Shown here: positions 1 to 6,789 of the stretch, in pieces | How positions within the stretch are numbered: the stretch's first letter is position 1 | Layout of the letters: every line of letters starts with the position of its first letter | Assembly: GCA_964448935.1 (NCBI GenBank) | Contig: CAYVBE010000204.1 | Span: 1 to 7,171 of the forward strand | DNA: 7,171 bases | Direction: 5' to 3' | From: CAYVBE01 sp964448935 | Lineage (GTDB): Bacteria; Planctomycetota; Brocadiia; SM23-32 | Made by a program: the position numbers and the translations under genes | Notes under the pieces: generated by a model | Databases searched by the model: none | Seen by the model: only the letters and a program-made list of their open reading frames with translations | Told to the model about the DNA's origin: nothing

Positions 1-2
1 TC

Positions 3-290
3 CGCGGCGGCCCGTTCGAGGTGGTGCGCGACATGGCCGAGGTCTGGTTCCGCAAACAGGAGCGGATCGTCTTCCACGACCCACTGGCGGCGGCCTCGAT
101 CTTCGAGCCGGACCTCTGCACCCATCGCCGCGGCCGGGTGACGGAGATCACCGAGAAAGGCGAGGGATTCGGCGAAACGCATTTCAAGGCCGACGAGGAC
201 GGCCCGCACCGCGTGGCGGAGACGGTGGACGCGGAGCGGTTTTTCGAGCGCTACTTCGAGGTGACCGGCACTTTTGCGAATACCGAGTAG
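3..290 (+). CDS. Nucleoside hydrolase, C-terminal part (5' end outside window)
   Basis: The reading frame is open from the window edge (codons begin at base 3) and stops at TAG 288-290, leaving about 95 residues. The segment FHDPLAAASIFEPDL (HDP at bases 75-83) matches the late conserved motif of the inosine/uridine-preferring nucleoside hydrolase family. In that family the His contacts the nucleoside and the following Asp is a calcium ligand. The rest, with a GRVTEIT strand and an ending VDAERFFERYF, also fits the family's C-terminal end. Family members cleave the N-glycosidic bond of ribonucleosides to base plus ribose, normally in the cytoplasm for salvage. The N-terminal DxDxxxDD calcium-binding motif lies outside the window, so activity and substrate cannot be judged. 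Downstream is a long gene-free gap, so this gene probably ends its transcription unit. Confidence 0.82.
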   Translation, partial: RGGPFEVVRDMAEVWFRKQERIVFHDPLAAASIFEPDLCTHRRGRVTEITEKGEGFGETHFKADEDGPHRVAETVDAERFFERYFEVTGTFANTE

Positions 291-442
291 GATTGTGCTT
301 CGGTCTTAGCTGGAGCTTGCCGGCCTATGATCCGTCCTTTCAGCCTGACTTTCGACATTTCCCGCGGAGTCTGCTGCCTGTGGACCGCTTTCAAAGGGCC
401 GGGAGACAAAAACGCCGACTTAAGTGCACCTGCGCGAGGAAG

Positions 443-506
443 CCGTGGCGGTACGTTTTCCGTTGCGACGTTCGAAGGTCTGAAAGTGCAACGTACTGCC
501 GGACGG
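443..506. other. Long-armed hairpin (inverted repeat) in the intergenic region
   Basis: GGCGGTACGTT (447-457) pairs with AACGTACTGCC (490-500) over 11 base pairs with one G-U wobble. The stem extends outward, past a two-base bulge (501-502), by CCGT (443-446) with ACGG (503-506). The loop is 32 bases. An alternative pairing inside uses GTTGC (462-466) with GCAAC (488-492), so two mutually exclusive folds exist. There is no T-tract after it, so it is not a standard intrinsic terminator. It could be part of a non-coding RNA, a structured leader or a small repeat; the sequence does not decide. Confidence 0.5.
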
Positions 507-843
507 TGGGCGAGGCACGGGCGGTCTAAGGCGGGCAAACTGGATAGCACCCGGCTGGCGAGACCGGAGAAGGGCATTTGGCACACCTTTTGACGCAGGA
601 AATTCATACGTTTTATCAAATGTACAGGCTGGTCTTTCAGAGCCTAACGCCTGTTCCAAAACACCTGAATCCCCGTTTTCGTTGACATAACAAGACCAAA
701 ATCGTCCCGCGGCTCTCGCCAGTTCGGTCTGCAATGTCGGAGCAGGACACGCCGCCGTGCCAGGCAGACGGTTCGGACGGGCCCTCTACCCGCACATTGC
801 GGGGCCAGGTTTTGTCGAAAGCCGAGGGGACGCCCCCCGGAGG

Positions 844-849
844 AAAGGA
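844..849 (+). promoter_or_regulatory. Ribosome-binding site that supports the GTG start at 858
   Basis: AAAGGA lies 8 bases before GTG 858, with a second purine block GGAGG at 839-843 just upstream. No ATG, GTG or TTG occurs in this frame between the stop TGA at 666-668 and GTG 858, so this is the first usable start. Confidence 0.6.
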
Positions 850-857
850 CGCCAAAG

Positions 858-3239
858 GTGAACCCCATACGCACGGCCCGCTGGATATGGCCGACGCCGC
901 AGATGGGCCTGCACAATTGCTACGCACACTTCCGGCGCGATTTCGAACTCGACGAAGTGCCCGACGAGGCGCCGCTGTGCATTACGGCCGACAAGGCGTA
1001 CAAACTCTACGTGAACGGGCGGTTCGTCTGCCGCGGGCCGGCGCGGGGCTACCAGGACCATTGGCCGTTCGACGAAGTGGACCTGGCCGGCGTGCTGCAG
1101 GCGGGCCACAACTGGCTGGCGGTCGAGGCGTACAACCCCGGCATCAGCACCTTCCAGTACCTGCACCAGTCCTGGGCCGGACTGCTGGTCGCCGCTCGAT
1201 GGGGCGATTTCGAACTTCTGACCGGCGAGGGCTGGCTGATGCGGCGCTCCCCGCTGCACATACAGTGGACGGCGCGGCTGTCACGGCAGATGGACTTCCA
1301 GGAGCACGTGGGCGTCCGCCGGCGCGGTCGCGGATGGATCACCTCCCCCTGTCCGCCCGAGCCGGGCACCGAGGGCTGGGGCCGGTCCGACGAGGGCATC
1401 GTGTTCGGCCGGCCGCCCTGGAACGACATCGAGCCGCGCGGCATTCCGCTGCTCCGGGAGCAATTGATCGCCCCGGGCCCGGTCGTCTGGCACGCCGAGG
1501 GGGCCTCGGGAGAGGACTACCGCGACCGATACAACGTCTCCTGGGGCTGGGTGGAAGAGGCCCGCCGAGCTGAAAGCGAGGACGATGGCTCTGCGGTCCA
1601 TGCCGAGACGGAAGGCGCCGCCCTCTGCCTGCAGATCGAGCCGACGGGCGAGGGCCGGTGGCGCGCCGTCGCGGTGGACGCCGGCGAATACGTGGTGGGC
1701 GACCTCGTTGTTGAGGTTGAGGGCGCAACCGGCGAGGAGATGCTGGACTTCCAGCACTGCGAGGGTCTGGTGGACGGCCGCCCCGCATTGCACGCCCCCG
1801 GGACCGCCTGCCGGATCGGACTGGCGAACCGCCTGCGGCCCGGCCCGGACGGATGCCGCCACGAGTTCTTCCACCTGCTGGGCTTCCGCTACCTGACGGT
1901 CATCGCGCGGGACGTCTCGCGGCCGCTCACGCTCAGGCTTTCCGTCCGCCGGGCCGGGTACCCGTTCGACATGCGCGGGCGGTTCGAGTGCTCCGACGGA
2001 CTGCTGAACGACATCCACGCCGCCTGCCGCCGCACCCAGCAGGTCTGCGCGCTCGACGCCTACGTGGACACGCCGTGGCGCGAGCAGGCCCAGTGGTGGG
2101 GCGACGCGCGTGTGCAGGCGGCCAACACCTTCTGCCTGGACGGCGACGCCCGCCTGCTGGCGCGTGGCATCCGCAGCATCGCCGGGCAGCACGGGGTCGG
2201 CAGCCTGACCTACGGCCACGCGCCCACCTGCGGCCACAACTGCATTCTGCCCGACTTCTCGCTGACCTGGATCCTGACCCTCTGGGACCACTACTGGCAG
2301 ACCGGCGAGACGGAACTCTTCCGCGAGCTGCTCCCGCGCGTGCAGGAGGTGCTCTCTTACTTCGACTCCACGCCGGCCCGAGGCCTGCATGGCCTGCTCC
2401 GCCACGACCGGCGGCTGTGGTATTTCGGCGATTGGGCGGACCTGTTCAAGGGCGAAATCCCCACGCTGCTGAACCTCTGGTATCTGCTCACGCTACGGCG
2501 GTTGACGGCGCTGCTGGAGGCGGCGGGCATGCGGGAGGCCGCTGAGAATTGGACCGGTAAGGCGGATACACACGCCGCACTCGTGACGGAGCACCTCTAC
2601 AATCCCGAGGTGCGCCTGTTCCGGGACGGCCTGGATGCGGATGGGAAATCGGCCGCGCACTGTTCGGTGCACGAGCAGACGGTGGCCTTCATGCTCGGTC
2701 TGGCGCCGGAAGCGCACGAGACGATGCTCCGGGAACGTCTGCTGCCTTACGTGCGGGGCGAGGCGCCGGATGGCGCCGTGCCGTCGGCCTTCTGGTGCGC
2801 CTATCTGCTGAGGGAGCTGGGCCGACGCGGCTACGGGGAGGAGGTGGTCGCCTTCATACGCCGCCGCTGGGCGCCGATGGCGGCCCCCGGCACCACGTGG
2901 GAGGGGTTCGAGTGGTCAGAGTCCGGCGGCAGCATGTCGCACGCGTGGTCGGCCCACCCATCGTTCCACCTGGTGAACGTGCTGGCGGGCATCCGGCAGA
3001 CCGCACCCGGGTGGGCGGAGGTCACCTGTGCGCCGTGCATCGTGGACGGCATTGACCGCGTGCGGGCGCTGGTGCCGAGCCCCCGCGGCGACATAGAGGC
3101 ATCCTGGCAGCGCGAGACGGACCGCATCCGGGTAACGCTGGACGTGCCGGAAGCCGTTCAGGTAAGGCTCGAAACGCCCGAGACTGTCCCGACGGCTGCC
3201 GGCGCGCTCCCCATCGTGAGCCGGATTCAGCGTCACTGA
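858..3239 (+). CDS. GH78-family glycoside hydrolase (alpha-L-rhamnosidase-like), no signal peptide
   Basis: The product is a 793-residue protein with the GH78 layout. It has an N-terminal beta-sandwich with RWIWP at 8-12 and a YVNG strand at 51-54. A middle beta-domain ends in GFRY (342-345). A six-hairpin (alpha/alpha)6 catalytic barrel covers about 375-720, followed by a C-terminal beta-domain. The motif DTPWREQAQWWGD places D404, E409 and D416 with the same spacing as the three substrate-contacting acidic residues of GH78 enzymes such as Bacillus RhaB. TTWE (E682) followed by SMSHAW (692-697) matches the general-base region. GH78 enzymes invert and release terminal alpha-L-rhamnose from glycosides and polysaccharides such as rhamnogalacturonan. 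The family's usual DCPQRDER motif is replaced here by a Trp-rich variant, so the exact sugar is uncertain. There is no signal peptide, so action is probably cytoplasmic on imported oligosaccharides. The beta-helix gene follows after 112 bases, perhaps in the same operon. Confidence 0.85.
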   Translation: MNPIRTARWIWPTPQMGLHNCYAHFRRDFELDEVPDEAPLCITADKAYKLYVNGRFVCRGPARGYQDHWPFDEVDLAGVLQAGHNWLAVEAYNPGISTFQYLHQSWAGLLVAARWGDFELLTGEGWLMRRSPLHIQWTARLSRQMDFQEHVGVRRRGRGWITSPCPPEPGTEGWGRSDEGIVFGRPPWNDIEPRGIPLLREQLIAPGPVVWHAEGASGEDYRDRYNVSWGWVEEARRAESEDDGSAVHAETEGAALCLQIEPTGEGRWRAVAVDAGEYVVGDLVVEVEGATGEEMLDFQHCEGLVDGRPALHAPGTACRIGLANRLRPGPDGCRHEFFHLLGFRYLTVIARDVSRPLTLRLSVRRAGYPFDMRGRFECSDGLLNDIHAACRRTQQVCALDAYVDTPWREQAQWWGDARVQAANTFCLDGDARLLARGIRSIAGQHGVGSLTYGHAPTCGHNCILPDFSLTWILTLWDHYWQTGETELFRELLPRVQEVLSYFDSTPARGLHGLLRHDRRLWYFGDWADLFKGEIPTLLNLWYLLTLRRLTALLEAAGMREAAENWTGKADTHAALVTEHLYNPEVRLFRDGLDADGKSAAHCSVHEQTVAFMLGLAPEAHETMLRERLLPYVRGEAPDGAVPSAFWCAYLLRELGRRGYGEEVVAFIRRRWAPMAAPGTTWEGFEWSESGGSMSHAWSAHPSFHLVNVLAGIRQTAPGWAEVTCAPCIVDGIDRVRALVPSPRGDIEASWQRETDRIRVTLDVPEAVQVRLETPETVPTAAGALPIVSRIQRH

Positions 3240-3340
3240 TCCGATCCTCGTGCCGGCCTGATACGGTTGACCGAAACGCCGGGGAGTGTACGCTGGAAAT
3301 GTGAGGAATTACGCTTCCAATTTAGCGGGACATTCAGACA

Positions 3341-3345
3341 GGGAG
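3341..3345 (+). promoter_or_regulatory. Ribosome-binding site of the beta-helix gene
   Basis: GGGAG lies 6 bases before ATG 3352. An in-frame TAG at 3346-3348 sits between them, so translation cannot start further upstream and the start is fixed. In the 112-base gap after the glycosidase stop, the only promoter-like pair is TTGACC (3267-3272) with TACGCT (3289-3294). That is too weak to separate an own promoter from co-transcription. Confidence 0.65.
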
Positions 3346-3351
3346 TAGCTG

Positions 3352-6306
3352 ATGGGATACCGGGGGTCGGCTCGCGGTCGGGGCGGGGGCGGATGGTTCG
3401 CCTTCCTGTTGATTCTGGCGTTCCTCGCCGTGCTGCCGGCTCGGGTTGCACGCGGCGTTGCGCTGGAGTCCTTCGAGTCCAACGGACGCAGTCTGGACGC
3501 AGGGCTTCTGCCCCGCGGGCGCGTGGAGGTGGGCGGCGTTCGCTGGACGGTGAACCACTCGCGTGCGGTTGTGCTGAAAGGGAACGAGGAGAAGGCCGTT
3601 TCGCTGGCCGGCGCTCCCTCGGGCGTGCAGGCCACGCACCTGGCGTTTCTGCACACCTATCAGCCGGGCGAGGCGCTGGAGGACTACCGCGCGGCGGTCG
3701 GTCTGGCCATGCGGCAGCTCGAGCTGCCCCCCGAGGCGCCGACGGTGATGACCTACGAGGTGGAATACGCCGACGGGGAGGTCCTGGAGGCGCCCGTGCG
3801 CTGGGGACGCGGGATCGAGCAGTGGTACCGGGTGCACGCAGTGGCGCCGATGCTCTGGGCGCGCGAGTCGTGGCAGAAAGATATAGACCCGGACTCCGGC
3901 GAGAAGGTGGCCGTCTATGCCATGAAGTGGCCCAACCCGCGCCCCGAGAAGACCATTCGGAAGGTCCGGGTCCGCCCCAATGACGACCGGTATAACGACT
4001 ACGGTGACGCGCTGATCCTGGGCGTCTCGGCGGTCCGGGAGTCCGGTCAGGGCAAGGCATATTACGTGGACCCGCGTCCCTTCGCCTCCGACGATGGGCC
4101 GGGCAGCTTCGATGAGCCCTGGGCCACACTGCGGCACGCCGTGGACAACATGCGCGCCGGGGACACGGTGTACCTGCGCGGCGGCTACTACGCGCTGAAC
4201 CGGCCGGTCACGGTTCCCGATTACCCCGCTCAGGGAGAGCAGTGGTTCACCATCAGCGCCTACCCCGGCGAGACGCCGGTGCTGGACGGCTTCGGCGTGC
4301 TCTACAACCCGCGCGTGCAGCCCTACGATCCGGAGGGACCGCGCCCGTCGCCGTTCCAGCACGACCGGGGCATCATCGAGGCGAACCACTTCCCCGGTCG
4401 GCTGCGCATTCAGGGCCTGCAGATCCAGCGCTCGCGCCGGGCCGGTATCAGCGTCCACGGCACCCGGGGCGCTCCGCAGGGTGCGCCCCGCCCGCGGTTC
4501 CTCGAGATCGCCTTCAACACCACGTACCTGTGCGACACCATGGGCACCATCACCCACCACGTGGACGACGTGCGTATCATCGGCAACCGCGTGATCCGAC
4601 CGCACTCGCCGCGCATGGCCTTCCGTGTGCCCGAGGGCAAGCCGATCGCCCGGACCCAGCACGCCCAGGAGGGCATTGACCTGTCCCGTAACACCCGTTT
4701 CGAGGTCGCCTACAACCAGGTGATCGGCGGGGGTAAGGAGGCCATTGACATCATCAGTTGCACAGACGGCCGCATCCACCACAACTACCTGGACTCCTGC
4801 CTCAACGGCATCTACATTGATAGCTGGAGCATCCCCATCGAGCGGATGGAAGTGGATCACAACTTCATCTACAACGCCTTCTCCGGCATTCCCTGCAGCA
4901 CCGAGGGCAGCAACGCGTTGTTCGATTTCGCAATTCACCATAACATCGTCACGGAGTCCAAGATCGGCGGCATCGGCATCAGCGAGGCCACCTACAAGGC
5001 GGACCCGGCGCCCGTCCGAGACCACCGTATCTACAACAACACGGTCCACCGCACCGGCTACCACGCCACCGCCATCGGGTGGCTCAGCAGCGGCATGCGT
5101 CTGGCGGGCTTCCCGCAGAACGCCGACTTCCGCGACGCCAGCGTCTTCAACAACATCGTCACCGACAGCGCGCAGACGCCGATCTCCTGTGCCTACGAGA
5201 ACCGCGAGGAGCGGGACATAGTCATCACGCACAACCTGCTCTATCCACCCGAGAACCGTGCCCCGGAGAGCATACTCGAGCAACGACAGGCGGATTCTTT
5301 CCGCACGGTGCTCGGCGAGAGTCCAGTCACCGAGCCCCCGCGCTATGTGGCTCCCGAGCGGGGCGACTTCCGTCTGCAGGGCGGCTCCCCGGCCATCGGT
5401 GCCGGGGTGGGCTATAACAAGGACGGGGAGATTGACCGCGACGCCGCCCCGGTGGACCCGGGCGCCCTGCCCCACGGCAGCGCCTGGATGCAGGGCATGG
5501 ACTGGGCGGGGCACGTCACCTCTTACTACCGCGGCCCGGTGCGCTGGGAGCCCGTCACCATCCCGCCGGAGAAGTTCACCATGCACCGCAACCACCTGGA
5601 ACGGCCGAGCTGGTTCCAGCGCGGCCGCTACGGCCCCGACCTGCAGCACCTGCCCACCGGCGAGCGCTGCTGGGCCGGCATCACGTGGTTCATCGAGGAA
5701 GACCACCACAACAGTCGGCCGACCATGCTGGCCCTGGCGGGGTTCGCCACCGAGGCCGACGCCGAAGCGATTACCGGCATCCCGATGGGGCGGAAGGCCG
5801 ACTCGCTGGCCTTCCTGCAGGCCGGTCACGTGCGGAACCTGGAGGACGGCGAGGAGGTGTTCCACTACCTGGTCCACTACGCGGACGGTTCGAGCGCGAA
5901 GGTGCCGGTCCGCTGGAACCGGCAGATCGGCCACTGGTGGGGCGGAGCCCACAACCTGCCGGACGCCGAGCTTGCGTGGGTCCTGCCGGTAAAGGCCCGC
6001 TGGGGCGGCCGGCCGAACGAACGGCTCTTCGCCTTCACGTGGGACAACCCGCAGCCGGACAAGGAGATCACGTCCCTTGACATGCTCCGCACTGCCCCGA
6101 AGGAGAATGGCACGGCCGCCGTCCTCGCCATCTCCACCGGCCACAAATCAAAAGCGCCCGGAGGCCGAGCCGACCTACGAGCCGCCGGTCACCCTCCACG
6201 TGGCCATCGCGCATTACGATCCCCAGACCGGCGCCACCGCGCGCGCACAAGCTGTGGGGACGGCCGTCGAATCGGCGGGTCGATCCCGCCTGTCGCCAGC
6301 AGGTAG
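3352..6306 (+). CDS. Secreted right-handed beta-helix protein with duplicated flanking domains; 3' end altered
   Basis: The product is a 984-residue reading frame. Residues 1-37 form a signal peptide: Arg/Gly-rich start, hydrophobic core W15-L28, cleavage probably at 33-37, so it is exported. Residues about 237-706 are a parallel beta-helix. It opens with YYVDPR and GDTVYLRGGYY, which is typical of pectate-lyase-like and DUF1565 proteins. It runs through repeated coils containing HHN, DHN or NN motifs (IHHNYL, DHNFIY, HHNIVT, YNNTVH, FNNIVT) and closes with GDFRLQGGSPAIGAG. Before it (about 38-230) and after it (about 770-930) sits the same accessory domain, sharing LAFL, YADG and W-x-NP-x-P landmarks. 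Beta-helix proteins of this kind bind, cleave or epimerise polysaccharides. No catalytic set could be identified, so enzyme activity is unproven. After T929-G930 the frame loses protein-like character: neighbouring frame 2 continues as plausible coding sequence and then meets transposon DNA. The native C-terminus is therefore probably lost or shifted. Confidence 0.82.
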   Translation: MGYRGSARGRGGGGWFAFLLILAFLAVLPARVARGVALESFESNGRSLDAGLLPRGRVEVGGVRWTVNHSRAVVLKGNEEKAVSLAGAPSGVQATHLAFLHTYQPGEALEDYRAAVGLAMRQLELPPEAPTVMTYEVEYADGEVLEAPVRWGRGIEQWYRVHAVAPMLWARESWQKDIDPDSGEKVAVYAMKWPNPRPEKTIRKVRVRPNDDRYNDYGDALILGVSAVRESGQGKAYYVDPRPFASDDGPGSFDEPWATLRHAVDNMRAGDTVYLRGGYYALNRPVTVPDYPAQGEQWFTISAYPGETPVLDGFGVLYNPRVQPYDPEGPRPSPFQHDRGIIEANHFPGRLRIQGLQIQRSRRAGISVHGTRGAPQGAPRPRFLEIAFNTTYLCDTMGTITHHVDDVRIIGNRVIRPHSPRMAFRVPEGKPIARTQHAQEGIDLSRNTRFEVAYNQVIGGGKEAIDIISCTDGRIHHNYLDSCLNGIYIDSWSIPIERMEVDHNFIYNAFSGIPCSTEGSNALFDFAIHHNIVTESKIGGIGISEATYKADPAPVRDHRIYNNTVHRTGYHATAIGWLSSGMRLAGFPQNADFRDASVFNNIVTDSAQTPISCAYENREERDIVITHNLLYPPENRAPESILEQRQADSFRTVLGESPVTEPPRYVAPERGDFRLQGGSPAIGAGVGYNKDGEIDRDAAPVDPGALPHGSAWMQGMDWAGHVTSYYRGPVRWEPVTIPPEKFTMHRNHLERPSWFQRGRYGPDLQHLPTGERCWAGITWFIEEDHHNSRPTMLALAGFATEADAEAITGIPMGRKADSLAFLQAGHVRNLEDGEEVFHYLVHYADGSSAKVPVRWNRQIGHWWGGAHNLPDAELAWVLPVKARWGGRPNERLFAFTWDNPQPDKEITSLDMLRTAPKENGTAAVLAISTGHKSKAPGGRADLRAAGHPPRGHRALRSPDRRHRARTSCGDGRRIGGSIPPVASR

Positions 6307-6731
6307 TGGAGCGGTATAAGGCGGACTTCATGGACTCCGGGCCGACGTTCGCGCCCGAGAAGCTGGGCGAGGGCGGCCTGCCGGTGGCTGTACGCACGCT
6401 CCGGGAGTGGCTGCTGGAGGGAGGGCTCTGAAAGCGGCCGCGCAGAAGTGAGGTGCACCGCCACAGGCGTCCGCGCCGTTCGTGCCGGGGAGAGCTGGTC
6501 CAGGCCGACGGGAGCCATCATGACTGGCTGGAAGGCCGGGGAGGCCGCCTGATCGTAGAGCAGCGGCTGGAGGGCAGCCTGCACCTGCGGTTCAAAGAAC
6601 ATTACCTCTTTTATGAGGTACTGGGAGAGGGGAAGGTTGGGGCTGTGTCCCCGAACGCCCGGAGTCTAACGCGGGGGGCAGAACCCGGCACAGGAGGGCA
6701 ACGGGAAAGGCTCAGCCGGACGGAAGGCTGA
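6246..6731 (+). pseudogene. ISNCY-like transposase remnant: truncated, with a nonsense codon and its core deleted
   Basis: One frame reads HKLWGRPSNRRVDP, then YKADFMDSGPTFAPEKL and TLREWLLEGGL. It meets TGA at 6429-6431 and continues unshifted into KRPRRSEVHRHRRPRR, GELVQADGSHHDWLEGRG and RLIVEQRLEGSLHLRF. Similarity fades after about 6629 and the frame closes at TGA 6729-6731. In ISNCY transposases the residue after EAGL is normally Trp, so the stop is most simply a TGG to TGA change. The first catalytic Asp (in ADGSHHD, bases 6507-6509) is kept. The DDAT block, the second Asp and the Glu are absent: EGRG joins directly to the C-terminal strand at about 6537-6548, where AGGCCG occurs twice (6533-6538 and 6542-6547). 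The N-terminal DNA-binding region is missing. This is a non-functional remnant. The family call comes from remembered motifs, not from a search. Confidence 0.75.
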
Positions 6732-6742
6732 GCCCTGTGCCG
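6686..6742. other. Composite 17-base-pair hairpin
   Basis: GGCTCAGCC (6709-6717) and GGCTGAGCC (6726-6734) form a perfect 9-bp stem with an 8-base loop. Directly outside it, CGGCACAG (6686-6693) pairs perfectly with CTGTGCCG (6735-6742). The right arm is continuous, while the left arm is split by 15 unpaired bases (6694-6708). A smaller 6-bp inverted repeat, GCTCCG (6752-6757) with CGGAGC (6779-6784), follows. There is no run of T after the stem, so an ordinary intrinsic terminator is unlikely, though it could still stop or stabilise transcripts. It lies inside the transposon remnant between two transposase pieces. Confidence 0.6.
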
Positions 6743-6789
6743 TAAGTCTGAGCTCCGGTCGCTCGGGTCGCACTCCTGCGGAGCCCTGT

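Larger units (their letters stand above)
291..857. other. Intergenic region of 567 bases with no supported gene
   Basis: No reading frame here resembles a protein. The nucleoside hydrolase frame stays open after its TAG until TGA 591-593, but its translation is not family-like and has no ribosome-binding site. The stretch around 585-640 is more AT-rich than its surroundings, as promoter regions often are. The nearest promoter-like pair is TTGACG (590-595) with TATCAA (614-619) at an 18-base spacing, which is weak. A perfect TTGACA at 682-687 has no matching -10 box 16-18 bases downstream. A hairpin at 443-506 is listed separately. The segment from about 640 to 838 shows no recognisable function; it could be a long leader of the downstream glycosidase gene or an old repeat. 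Confidence 0.6.

Noticed and set aside
520..580. Resemblance of GGGCAAACTGGATAGCACCCGG to a riboswitch core
   Set aside because: The conserved pairing and loop sequences of the c-di-GMP and cobalamin riboswitch classes are not present.
291..593. Frame left open after the nucleoside hydrolase TAG, suggesting readthrough
   Set aside because: The translation after the stop does not resemble the family, whose C-terminus already looks complete, and no readthrough signal is visible.
682..687. Perfect TTGACA -35 box
   Set aside because: There is no -10-like hexamer at 16-18 bases downstream, where the sequence is GC-rich.
734..1573. 279-codon + strand open frame overlapping the glycosidase start
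   Set aside because: It is Arg/Gly/Pro-rich with no family resemblance, and the overlapping frame is a clear GH78 protein with conserved N-terminal motifs.
1281..2405. 374-codon minus-strand open frame
   Set aside because: It is antisense to the GH78 catalytic region and has no recognisable domain; a GC-composition artefact.
3334..6144. Very long open frame (936 codons) on the minus strand
   Set aside because: It lies wholly opposite the beta-helix gene. Its translation is Val/Ala/Arg/Gly-rich without domain motifs, as expected from antisense reading of high-GC codons.
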